DNA of 11,328 nt from contig JAFYEQ010000121.1 in assembly GCA_017544185.1 (NCBI GenBank), positions 1 through 11,328 on the forward strand. Reading direction: 5' to 3'. Below, in pieces: positions 1 to 9,244 of this stretch. Within the stretch, counting starts at the first letter, position 1. Every line of letters starts with the position of its first letter. The position numbers and the translations under genes were made by a program. The notes under the pieces are model-generated. The model was not told the DNA's origin and made no database searches. It saw only the letters and a program-made list of their open reading frames with translations. Source of the DNA: Oscillospiraceae bacterium (GTDB taxonomy: Bacteria; Bacillota; Clostridia; Oscillospirales; Ruminococcaceae).

Positions 1-404
1 ATATGCCCAACGAGCTCTCCGGCGGCCAGAAGCAGCGTGTGGCTATAGCCAGAGCCATGGCCAACGATCCGTCCATCATACTGGCGGATGAGCCCACAGG
101 TGCGCTGGACTCCCGTACAGGACGCATGGTAATGGATCTGTTCCATAAGCTCCATACCGAGCAGGGCAAGACCATAGTCCTCATCACACATAACAATGAG
201 CTGGCAGCCGAGACCGACAGGATCATCACCATATCCGACGGCAATATCATCGGCGATTCCGACCATACTGCCCGCGACGCGGCTCCTCCCGAGCTCATGC
301 GTCCCGCGCCCATACCCGTGAACGCACAGGGACAGATAGTGACCGATACCGCAGATGCTGCTCAGGGAGAGCAGACGTCTGATGACGGGAAGGGGGCTAA
401 GTGA
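1..404 (+). CDS. ABC transporter ATP-binding protein, MacB/LolD-like (5' end outside window)
   Basis: This is the C-terminal part of an ABC ATPase that powers a MacB/FtsX-type permease; the start and Walker A lie left of the window, and the ATG at position 3 is an internal Met. Visible in order are the signature motif [14 protein letters not shown], Walker B followed by the D-loop ([12 protein letters not shown]) and the H-loop histidine (LITHNNELA). These are the diagnostic parts of the MacB/LolD/FtsE type, which energises mechanotransmission or export of peptides, antibiotics or lipoproteins. About 50 residues after the usual end of the domain form an Ala/Pro/Asp-rich, low-complexity tail, probably disordered. 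The stop codon overlaps the permease start by one base (TGATG), so the two genes are translationally coupled and form one transporter. The substrate cannot be told from the sequence. A periplasmic-adaptor-like (MacA/HlyD) gene would be expected upstream, outside the window. Confidence 0.95.
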   Translation, partial: MPNELSGGQKQRVAIARAMANDPSIILADEPTGALDSRTGRMVMDLFHKLHTEQGKTIVLITHNNELAAETDRIITISDGNIIGDSDHTARDAAPPELMRPAPIPVNAQGQIVTDTADAAQGEQTSDDGKGAK

Positions 405-1726
405 TGGGCATCTTTGAGAACATACTCCTTGCCCTCGAAGGGCTCAAGGCCAACAAGATGCGTGCCCTGCTCACAATGCTGGGCATCATCATAGGTATAT
501 CCTCCGTCATTGCCATATCCACCCTCGGTCAGATAATGGAAGCATATGTCATCGACATATTCGACCAGCAGGGCGGTGCCAGCAACGTAGGCTTCAGTAT
601 CCGCCAGAAGGAGGACTCCGCAAGAAAGTACCTCTACTACGAGGACTTTATCACTGTTGATATGGTGGAGGACGTGCAGGAACGATTTGCAGAGGATATA
701 GATGCAGTCGCTCTTTCCGTCGATACTCTGTCTGGCAAGATCCGTCTTCGCCGTGAGGAAAAGGACGTGACCATCTACGGCGTCAACGACGGGTATATAT
801 ACCAGGCCATGCAGGAGCTGACCTGCGGACGCTACATCACCCCCGACGACTGTGAGAAGACCAGGAACGTGGCGGTCATCTCCGATAAGCAGGCCGAGGC
901 CATATTCGGCTCCCAGCGTGCAGCCATAGGCAAGACCATAAGCGTTCAGGTGGATTACGGCAGATACGGCTCCGGGCTCCTTACAGACTTCACGGTGATA
1001 GGTGTATACAAGTATAAGCTCCCTGCGTTCCTGTCCTCGATGATGGACGTAGACTCCTGGAACAATGAGGTGTACGTGCCGTATACTACGCAGATACGCA
1101 TCATGGGCGGCGATGAGAGCTTCTACTACTTCTATATCAAGATCAAGTCCGGAACGGATCCCGATAAGTTCAGCAAGCAGGTGTGCGACTATCTGAACAA
1201 TTCGTACTACCGCGACAACGACTCCTACGAGGTATACTCGCAGACAGCGCAGTCTCAGATGGAGATGACCTCTCAGGTGCTGGGCATCGTATCACTGGTC
1301 ATATCGATCATAGCCGCGATATCGCTCCTGGTCGGCGGCATAGGCGTCATGAACATCATGCTGGTGTCGGTGACGGAGCGTACAAGGGAGATAGGCGTCA
1401 GAAAGGCGCTGGGCGCTCCCAACTCGGCTATACGTACCCAGTTCATAGTCGAGTCCATAGTGATATGTCTGATAGGCGGCATCATAGGTATAGCCCTGGG
1501 CTTCGGCTTCGGTAATATCGCAGGTGCCATAGTCGGTACCTATGCAGCTCCCAAGCTGTCCACCGTGGCGCTGGCAGTGGGCTTCTCCCTTGCAGTAGGC
1601 GTGTTCTTCGGCTTCTATCCCGCTAACCGTGCTGCAAAGCTCGACCCCATCGAGGCTCTCAGATACGAGTGGTCGATCTGTACCATTTGTTTATCTTGTG
1701 TAGATCGATATGGCAAATTTTGTTGA
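404..1726 (+). CDS. ABC transporter permease, MacB/FtsX family, with aberrant C-terminal tail
   Basis: This is the membrane partner of the ATPase just upstream. I chose ATG at 404 rather than the GTG at 401: it shares its A with the ATPase stop and has GGGAAGGGGG about 8 nt before it. The 440 residues show the MacB_PCD/FtsX order: TM1 (about 20-42, with RALLTMLGIIIGISSVIAI), a large extracytoplasmic domain (about 45-285), then TM2 ending in GGIGVMNIMLVSVTERTREIG, which is the classic FtsX signature and coupling region. TM3 lies in IVICLIGGIIGIALGFGFG and TM4 in VALAVGFSLAVGVFFGFYP. The family normally ends at ANRAAKLDPIEALRYE. Here that motif is followed by 18 more residues (423-440) with four cysteines and rare codons, probably read-through of a mutated stop codon at 1670-1672. 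The role, export or lipid/peptide extrusion, is inferred from family membership. Confidence 0.95.
   Translation: MGIFENILLALEGLKANKMRALLTMLGIIIGISSVIAISTLGQIMEAYVIDIFDQQGGASNVGFSIRQKEDSARKYLYYEDFITVDMVEDVQERFAEDIDAVALSVDTLSGKIRLRREEKDVTIYGVNDGYIYQAMQELTCGRYITPDDCEKTRNVAVISDKQAEAIFGSQRAAIGKTISVQVDYGRYGSGLLTDFTVIGVYKYKLPAFLSSMMDVDSWNNEVYVPYTTQIRIMGGDESFYYFYIKIKSGTDPDKFSKQVCDYLNNSYYRDNDSYEVYSQTAQSQMEMTSQVLGIVSLVISIIAAISLLVGGIGVMNIMLVSVTERTREIGVRKALGAPNSAIRTQFIVESIVICLIGGIIGIALGFGFGNIAGAIVGTYAAPKLSTVALAVGFSLAVGVFFGFYPANRAAKLDPIEALRYEWSICTICLSCVDRYGKFC
1673..1708 (+). terminator. Possible weak stem-loop at the end of the transporter operon
   Basis: TCGATCTGTAC (1673-1683) can pair with GTGTAGATCGA (1698-1708), 11 pairs including two G-U, around a 14-nt loop. 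It begins directly after codon 1670-1672, where the permease family normally stops, so it may be the old 3'-UTR hairpin. No U-run follows directly; the nearest T-run is at 1745-1750. A true intrinsic terminator is therefore doubtful. Confidence 0.3.
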
Positions 1727-1761
1727 GATATACAAAGATCTGGATTTTTTATGTCTTATAC

Positions 1762-1790
1762 TTGCATTTGCCTTTGAGATATGCTATAAT
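1762..1790 (+). promoter_or_regulatory. Sigma-A promoter for the secreted protein gene
   Basis: The -35 box TTGCAT (1762-1767) and -10 box TATAAT (1785-1790) are separated by exactly 17 nt, and TGC directly before the -10 box makes it an extended -10 (TGnTATAAT). Transcription would begin near 1797 and leave a leader of about 85 nt. This agrees with the strong ribosome binding site and the expression-biased codons of the gene it drives. Confidence 0.85.
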
Positions 1791-1881
1791 ATGTTAGAAA
1801 CGATAGAGGGGTATCTGACGACATGCTCGATACTTTTATCATATGACTGTCAGAGGATGGCAGTGAAGTGGAGGAATCAAC

Positions 1882-2616
1882 ATGAAGACACGTAGATTTA
1901 TTGCAGGTCTTGCTGCAGCATTGATCACAGTATCGGCAGTAGCATCGTCTGCATCCGCATTCGACTACAACAAGAAGAAGTACACCATCATCGCTCCTCC
2001 GGGGAACAATGATTCTCCTTCTACCACAGGCGGCGGAAGCGGTACTTCCAGCACACCTATATATGTAGATCCCGAGGACGACCTCGACAGGATCATCACC
2101 GAGAAGGACATCCGTAAGTCTGTTGAGTACGATGTGCCCATCCGTATCCGTCACGACGGTGCTACTATCACCAAGGGCGGCGTAGCTGAGATAGCTAAGT
2201 CCGGCAAGCCTGTTGTATTCACCATCGACGGCTGCACTATCACTATCGATCCTGCTTCCGTTAGTGAGGTAAGAGCTGAGTTCATCAAGATCAGGATCAT
2301 CCCTGTTCCCGAGGAAGGCGCTACTTACATCTATCCCGAGGGCAACGGCGGCTATCCCTTCGATCTCGAGATCAAGGTAAACAAGCGCCTGCTCCCCGAT
2401 ACCATGGACAAGGAAACTGCTCATCTCTATCACATAGATGGCAGCGATGTTGAGGATCTTGGTCCTCAGGCATTCGGCGCTGACGGTTCTGCTACTTTCG
2501 TTATCAGCGGCAGATCCTACTACAAGATCGTTGGCTCCAGGATCCTGCATGCAGACGGCACCTATGAGGATGTTTCCGCAGCTGCAGCTACGATCGCTGA
2601 CGGCATCGACCTTTGA
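1882..2616 (+). CDS. Secreted protein of unknown function, signal peptide plus linker plus beta-rich domain
   Basis: I do not recognise a named family. The 244-residue product starts with a clear Sec signal peptide: KTRR, a hydrophobic core of Ala/Leu/Ile/Val, and a likely cut after ASA at residue 26. A Gly/Ser/Thr/Pro linker follows (about 37-62), then a domain of about 180 residues rich in alternating Ile/Val/Thr, suggesting beta structure. The ending, with AHLYHIDGSDVEDLG and later ATFVISGRSYYKIVG, resembles the closing strands of extracellular domains in clostridial surface proteins, where a 'LYxID...VSY-Y-IV' pattern recurs. There is no LPxTG, dockerin or SLH motif, so it is probably released or held non-covalently. 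GGAGGA lies 6 nt before ATG 1882. Of 27 isoleucines, 23 use ATC and only 3 ATA, unlike the neighbouring genes, which suggests high expression. Tandem stops TGA-TAA precede a strong terminator. It stands as a single-gene transcript. Confidence 0.9.
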   Translation: MKTRRFIAGLAAALITVSAVASSASAFDYNKKKYTIIAPPGNNDSPSTTGGGSGTSSTPIYVDPEDDLDRIITEKDIRKSVEYDVPIRIRHDGATITKGGVAEIAKSGKPVVFTIDGCTITIDPASVSEVRAEFIKIRIIPVPEEGATYIYPEGNGGYPFDLEIKVNKRLLPDTMDKETAHLYHIDGSDVEDLGPQAFGADGSATFVISGRSYYKIVGSRILHADGTYEDVSAAAATIADGIDL

Positions 2617-2631
2617 TAAGACGATAAGAAC

Positions 2632-2662
2632 AGGTCTGCTGCTCCGTGCAGCAGACCTTTTT
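2632..2662 (+). terminator. Strong intrinsic terminator after the secreted protein gene
   Basis: AGGTCTGCTGC (2632-2642) pairs perfectly with GCAGCAGACCT (2648-2658) over an 11-bp stem with a 5-nt loop (TCCGT), followed by five T (2658-2662). It sits 15 nt after the stop codon. Confidence 0.93.
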
Positions 2663-2685
2663 CGTTATAATGAGGGGGATATGAT

Positions 2686-3066
2686 ATGATAAATTTCAAC
2701 AAGGACTCTATATTCAATTTGAAGCCCATAGATCTGGGATCCGTCAGGAAGGACGTGATGGGTCTGATGATAGATGGCGAGGAAGCGGTGATGGCGTTCC
2801 AGACCGTAAGAGACCAGCTGGTCTTCACCAACAAGAGGATAATATCCATCGACGTGCAGGGCATCACAGGAACCCGTAAGTCATATTCTACCATGCCCTA
2901 TTCCAAGATACAGTTCTTCTCCATACAGACCCAGGGCTTTCTGGAGATATTCCCCGACTCCGAGCTGTTCCTGATGTTCAGCAACGGCTTCACTGCAAAG
3001 TTCGAGTTCAAGGGAAATGTGGATATAGGCAGTATCGGCAGGATGATCTCCGAGTACGTTCTGTAA
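2686..3066 (+). CDS. Small bacterial PH-domain protein (bPH_1 / DUF1696-like)
   Basis: The 126-residue protein matches the bacterial Pleckstrin-homology family found in YvbH-like proteins. Its hallmark is GEEAVMAFQTVRDQLVFTN followed by KRIISIDVQGITG (about 29-62), then YSTMPYSKIQFFSIQTQG, acidic and hydrophobic strands, and FEFKGNVDIGSIGRMISEYVL, the closing helix. There is no signal peptide or membrane segment, so it is cytosolic. The biochemical role of this family is not established. GAGGGGG lies 7 nt before ATG 2686; another ATG at 2681 is out of frame. Isoleucine is coded mainly by ATA (10 of 14), the normal pattern here and opposite to the preceding gene. No convincing promoter lies between the upstream terminator and this start, so it may depend on read-through or on a non-consensus promoter. 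It ends at a 15-bp hairpin. Confidence 0.88.
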   Translation: MINFNKDSIFNLKPIDLGSVRKDVMGLMIDGEEAVMAFQTVRDQLVFTNKRIISIDVQGITGTRKSYSTMPYSKIQFFSIQTQGFLEIFPDSELFLMFSNGFTAKFEFKGNVDIGSIGRMISEYVL

Positions 3067-3071
3067 TTACA

Positions 3072-3108
3072 GCACCCGCCTTGACATTGTGTCAAGGCGG
3101 GTGCCTTT
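3072..3108 (+). terminator. Terminator-like 15-bp hairpin after the PH-domain gene
   Basis: GCACCCGCCTTGACA (3072-3086) and TGTCAAGGCGGGTGC (3090-3104) form a perfect 15-bp stem with a 3-nt loop (TTG). It begins five bases after the stop. Only a short CCTTT tract follows, so the U-run is weak for the plus strand. There is no U-run on the minus strand, where it would also lie downstream of holA. Confidence 0.75.
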
Positions 3109-3136
3109 CATACTACTCTTGATGTAGATCGTGGAC

Positions 3137-3237
3137 AGATGCGGGGCATGGAGGCAACAGCCCCCATTTGGGATGTGGCGATAGCCACACATTCCCGGCG
3201 ACTGCGTCAGCAGTCGCATCTCTTGTCCCTTGTCTCT
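3137..3237 (+). repeat. Dispersed structured repeat, copy A
   Basis: This is an approximately 100-bp element with a diverged second copy on the opposite strand at 11070-11169. Over the best block (3198-3232 against 11074-11108) 32 of 35 bases agree, and similarity continues with small indels across the rest. Three hairpins with four-base loops follow each other: ATGGAGGC/GCCCCCAT around AACA (3148-3167, one mismatch); GGGA-TGTGGC/GCCACA-cat-TCCC around GATA (3170-3196); and GCGACTGC/GCAGTCGC around GTCA (3198-3217, perfect). A tract CTTGTCCCTTGTCTCT closes the element. It lies in the convergent gap between the PH gene and holA. The orientation is arbitrary, set so that both copies read the same way. 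A REP/MITE-like repeat or a structured RNA fits; the function is unknown. Confidence 0.75.
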
Positions 3238-3266
3238 AGCAACTGTGGCAGCAGTTGCATCTCTTT
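3198..3266 (+). repeat. Tandem pair of 28-nt hairpin units
   Basis: Units 3198-3225 and 3239-3266 agree at 23 of 28 bases (41-nt period). Unit 1 forms GCGACTGC/GCAGTCGC. Unit 2 forms GCAACTG/CAGTTGC (3239-3245 with 3252-3258). The G-C pair at stem position 3 is replaced by A-T in unit 2, so pairing is kept. Both end in ATCTCTT. Copy B elsewhere has only one unit, so the second is a local duplication. Confidence 0.75.
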
Positions 3267-3303
3267 ACTGTGAAAAAAAATTTAGAAGCAGAGCAGAATA
3301 GTA

Positions 3304-4347
3304 TCATCTGTTTGTGAGCATGCGTATCACAGCATTCTCAAGTACGGTCTCGGGCCTGCCTATGCCTGACTTGATGTCTATGTCAGCCTTGCAGAGTATC
3401 TCCATGCAGCGCCTGAGATAGCGTACATCCGTGCGCTGCGCCGACCTGAACGCATTGGTCACCTTGAAGGACAGGTTCCTGGGATAGGAGAAGTCGGCTA
3501 CCACGTCGTTAACGCTCTTCCCCGCATCCAGAGCCAGCCTTGCACGATATATGTCGTCCATAGCTCCCGTGATGAGGTACAGCATCGCCACAGGCTCGCC
3601 CCTGTTGCGTATGAGACGGTCGTATACCTCCAGAGCGCGGTCAAGATCATGGGCAGCTACCGCATCCGACAGAGCGAACACCTTGGTGTCATCATTCTCG
3701 GGAGTCACAGCGAGCACATCCTCCACCGTGACCATACGTCCCGCAGCATAGGCTGCCAGCTTGCCCACCTCGTTGGATACAGCGGTCAGGTCGCCTGTGC
3801 GCTCAAATAGGAGCTGAGCTGCCTTTCGGTCGATGCTGCTGCCTTCCGCCGTGAACATGGACGCGATCTCCTTCGCCGCCTCAGACGCCGTGGGTATATC
3901 TATACGCACTACTGTACCGCATTTAGCGATGAGGTCTGTCAGCTTCTTGTTCTTCTCCGTGGGCCCCTTTTTACCGCCACATATGTCCGCATCAAGGGTG
4001 TAGAATATGAGCACCGTGGTATCGGGAAGATCCTTGATCTCAGCATAAAGCTCCTTGAGCGCCTTGGCCCCGGGCTTTACAGTCTCAAGGTCGAAGTCGC
4101 ATACAGTTACGCACATCTTCTCGGCGAATACGGGCAGCGCCTCGCAGGCCTGTATCATATCGTCGGTGCTGTCCTTCCCCTCGAAGCGATGCAGGTTCAG
4201 GCTCTGGGCATTTTTGTCGATGATACTGTCCACCAGAGCGTTCTTCATGCGGTCGATGGTGTACCCGTCTGTGCCGTATATGTAGTATGCCCCGCCGGCC
4301 TCGTGTGACTTTATTATGCGGGAAAGCTCCGCCTTCTTTATCTCCAT
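3304..4347 (-). CDS. holA: DNA polymerase III delta subunit
   Basis: This is the delta subunit of the clamp loader, which opens the beta sliding clamp during replication. The 347-residue length is usual for the family. The N-terminal domain begins MEIKKAELSRIIKSHEAGGAYYIYGTD, keeping the degenerate nucleotide-fold start (GTDGYTIDRM) that has lost a true Walker A, as in all delta subunits. A hydrophobic strand TTVLIFYTLDAD lies near residue 110. The central part has LFERTGDLTAVSNEVGKLAAY, the classic delta motif where the domain II helices start, and the C-terminal collar domain ends with CKADIDIKSGIGRPETVLENAVIRM. The ATG lies one base after the comEC stop, with GGGAG inside the end of comEC as ribosome binding site, so translation is coupled. 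It is the last gene of the cluster. Eight T on the minus strand (3280-3273) follow its end, without a convincing hairpin before them. Confidence 0.96.
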   Translation of the reverse strand: MEIKKAELSRIIKSHEAGGAYYIYGTDGYTIDRMKNALVDSIIDKNAQSLNLHRFEGKDSTDDMIQACEALPVFAEKMCVTVCDFDLETVKPGAKALKELYAEIKDLPDTTVLIFYTLDADICGGKKGPTEKNKKLTDLIAKCGTVVRIDIPTASEAAKEIASMFTAEGSSIDRKAAQLLFERTGDLTAVSNEVGKLAAYAAGRMVTVEDVLAVTPENDDTKVFALSDAVAAHDLDRALEVYDRLIRNRGEPVAMLYLITGAMDDIYRARLALDAGKSVNDVVADFSYPRNLSFKVTNAFRSAQRTDVRYLRRCMEILCKADIDIKSGIGRPETVLENAVIRMLTNR

Positions 4348-4348
4348 A

Positions 4349-6094
4349 TCATGCTCCCGTCATATCGACCTGTATGTCGTGACCGTCTATGTGTACTGCT
4401 ATCCCGTCTATGGTGCAGGAGGTATCGCCCTCTATGATATATATATCTGCATCCGGGAAGTCGGATGCATACTTTTTTGCCTGTCCCTTGGTACACAGCA
4501 CTGCCGATGGATGGAGCCCATACCGTGCCGCATCCCGCTTCAGATCGTAGCGGTCGTTGCCCGTGTCTATGGCAGCCGAGCCACTTGCCGTCCGGATCAG
4601 CGCATACCCGTCCTCTATGTATGCCTGCGGAGCTTGCAGTGATGTACAGTATACCACCGTTCCCGCTATCATTATCAGGGATACCGTCGACAGCGCCGTG
4701 GGGAGCAGTGTCTTCTTACCGCCCACAGCCCCTGCGAGACAGGCCAGTATACCTCCCACCACCATCTCCGGGAGTATGGCTCCCGAGGGGAGCGGGGACG
4801 CGATAGATGCGGCTATATGGCACAGCCACAGTATCACCTTGGCTATGACCACTGCAAATATGAAGAACAGCTTCGATACTGCTCCTCCCGCCGCCGCACC
4901 TATGTAGGAGAAGAACAGCGCAGGAGCGCAGAGGGGTATCACCAGCATATTTACTATGGGCGATACCGCCGAGATCTGGTCGAAGAAGACCATAGACGCA
5001 GGCAGCACCGCCGCTTGGGTACAGAGTATGAAGACCGCAGACCGAAGGACAGGATGGATATGTGTGAACATCCTCTCCGTGCCCTCACGTTCAGCCTTGA
5101 TCCTGCACAGCTCCCGCTCTGCCATGGGGGATAATACCGCTGCTCCGAAGGTGCCCGACAGGGACAGCATGAAGGACGCGCCCGTCACGCACAGGGGAGA
5201 GTGGATGAGTATGACCAGCACCGCTATGGCCAGTGAATTGAGCGGATCGGATCTGCGCCGCGACAGCCCCGCGCCGTAGACTATGGCAGTCATGATGTAC
5301 GCACGTATCACAGGTACAGTCAGATCCGCAGCCAGCGCTATCACCGCTCCCGTGAGCATCACAGCGATAAAGCGCAGCCTCCTGTCATTGCCCGCCACAG
5401 CCGCCGCGATCATAGCCGCGATGGAGAGATGCAGTCCCGATACCGCAGCGGTATGCCCCGCTCCTGCGGCATAGAGATCTGAGAGCGCAGAGGAGGATAT
5501 GCTCCAGTACCTGCTCCCGAAGAGCATCCCTATGATGTATTCTCCCGCATCTCCCGCGCCCAGATATCGGATGGTGGACATGGAGATATGTCTGAGCCCG
5601 TCCATCCAACGGAACAGCCCTGTCTCCTTACGGATCACCGTGATCTCTGGTGAATACATCACAGCGAGTATCCCCTTGGAGCGCATATAGCTCTCGTTCT
5701 TGGGCACGGAGAGAGTGCCGTCCACATGTATCCTGTCTCCGCGTATCAGCGAGTATTCACCGTATATGTATATACCTGTCAGCTGTCCGTCATGGCGGAC
5801 GATATAGAAGGGCACGCCCTCGGTATCCGCTTCAGTAACCACCCCGTCAAATGAGGCAGGCCCCATTTGGGGCGGCACGTTCACCACAGAGTATACCACA
5901 GAGCCCGCTGCAGCGGAGAGACATACCGTCATTATCACCGCGGTGTACACAGGCGGTATCTTCTTTATCAGCATCAGCACCGCGCCGACTATGAGCATCC
6001 CTACCGTCAGCGGTACCGTGAGACCGCCTGCAGTGGCCGCTATCAGCAGCCCGCCCATGTATCCGAAGGATACGTATACTAGCTTACGGGTCAT
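4349..6094 (-). CDS. comEC: ComEC/Rec2 family DNA-uptake channel, shortened C-terminal domain
   Basis: ComEC forms the inner membrane channel that brings transforming DNA into the cell. The order is N-terminal TM segments (about 10-70), an extracellular OB-like domain (about 80-155; FDGVVTEAD, IRGDRIHVDGTLSVPKN), and the competence domain with its signature GHTAAVSGLHLS (213-224) and ASFMLSLSGTFGAAVLSP (306-323), surrounded by many TM segments up to about 485. At 581 residues it is shorter than full-length ComEC (776 in Bacillus subtilis). After the last TM only about 90 residues remain. They retain YALIRTASGSAAIDTG, like the first strands of the usual metallo-beta-lactamase domain, but no HxHxDH motif. 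The ATG lies one base after the ligA stop and its own stop one base before holA. Channel function is plausible, whereas nuclease activity from this domain is not expected. Confidence 0.95.
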   Translation of the reverse strand: MTRKLVYVSFGYMGGLLIAATAGGLTVPLTVGMLIVGAVLMLIKKIPPVYTAVIMTVCLSAAAGSVVYSVVNVPPQMGPASFDGVVTEADTEGVPFYIVRHDGQLTGIYIYGEYSLIRGDRIHVDGTLSVPKNESYMRSKGILAVMYSPEITVIRKETGLFRWMDGLRHISMSTIRYLGAGDAGEYIIGMLFGSRYWSISSSALSDLYAAGAGHTAAVSGLHLSIAAMIAAAVAGNDRRLRFIAVMLTGAVIALAADLTVPVIRAYIMTAIVYGAGLSRRRSDPLNSLAIAVLVILIHSPLCVTGASFMLSLSGTFGAAVLSPMAERELCRIKAEREGTERMFTHIHPVLRSAVFILCTQAAVLPASMVFFDQISAVSPIVNMLVIPLCAPALFFSYIGAAAGGAVSKLFFIFAVVIAKVILWLCHIAASIASPLPSGAILPEMVVGGILACLAGAVGGKKTLLPTALSTVSLIMIAGTVVYCTSLQAPQAYIEDGYALIRTASGSAAIDTGNDRYDLKRDAARYGLHPSAVLCTKGQAKKYASDFPDADIYIIEGDTSCTIDGIAVHIDGHDIQVDMTGA

Positions 6095-6095
6095 A

Positions 6096-9045
<2,950 letters not shown>

Positions 9046-9083
9046 GTTATACACCTGCTGTTAACGGGATGATGGGATCGGCA

Positions 9084-9153
9084 CAGTGACCGTCGGGAGC
9101 ACGGACCTTTATACAGACTGCGGAGGGCTGCTCCCGGGTAGTCCGTATCACTG
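9084..9153 (-). promoter_or_regulatory. Structured 5' leader of the kinase-ligA-comEC-holA cluster
   Basis: The roughly 100-nt leader has long complementary segments. In plus-strand coordinates, CAGTGA (9084-9089) pairs with TCACTG (9148-9153), and CGGGAGCA (9094-9101) pairs with TGCTCCCG (9129-9136). In addition, 9141-9145 (GTCCG) can pair with CGGAC at 9102-9106, while 9140-9145 can alternatively pair with CAGACT at 9114-9119 (one G-U pair). These two cannot form together. It matches no riboswitch consensus that I know. Confidence 0.45.
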
Positions 9154-9158
9154 ATATC

Positions 9159-9187
9159 ATTATACCATATGTCTCTGGAAATGTCAA
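9159..9187 (-). promoter_or_regulatory. Consensus sigma-A promoter of the kinase-ligA-comEC-holA cluster
   Basis: On the minus strand, TTGACA (9187-9182) and TATAAT (9164-9159) are both perfect and spaced by 17 nt. Transcription would begin near 9152, giving a leader of about 107 nt before ATG 9045. Confidence 0.92.
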
Positions 9188-9212
9188 GCTATTTCTCAAA
9201 ATAATGTTACCT

Positions 9213-9239
9213 TGACACATGCCTATCACATGTCTGTCA
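9213..9239 (-). terminator. Possible weak hairpin after the HD-GYP gene
   Basis: TGAC-ACATG (9213-9221) pairs with CATGT-GTCA (9229-9239, a 2-nt bulge) around a 7-nt loop. It starts just after the HD-GYP stop. An AT-rich stretch with a TTTT run follows about 10 nt later on the minus strand, so any termination would be inefficient. It lies directly upstream of the next promoter. Confidence 0.3.
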
Positions 9240-9244
9240 CCATA

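Noticed and set aside
1710..1895. 61-codon plus-strand frame between the permease and the secreted protein
   Set aside because: It spans the promoter and leader of the next gene, has no ribosome binding site and has no protein-like features.
1756..2550. 264-codon open frame on the minus strand, opposite the secreted protein
   Set aside because: The plus-strand gene has a promoter, ribosome binding site, signal peptide and terminator; the antisense product resembles nothing.
2666..2671. TATAAT between the terminator and the PH-domain gene
   Set aside because: There is no -35 box at the right distance, and the predicted start would fall inside the ribosome binding site.
3139..3273. 44-residue frame across repeat copy A (starting MRGMEATAPIWDV)
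   Set aside because: The homologous copy at 11070-11169 has an indel and in-frame stops, while base pairing is preserved. There is no ribosome binding site, so the conserved signal is structural rather than coding.
3273..3280. Eight-T run on the minus strand after holA as intrinsic terminator
   Set aside because: No stable hairpin directly precedes it on the minus strand, so it was not called as a terminator.
5861..5872. CCCCATTTGGGG inside comEC, similar to part of repeat copy A
   Set aside because: The similarity is limited to about 20 bases within a well-formed coding region, and the other hairpins are absent, so chance is the simplest explanation.
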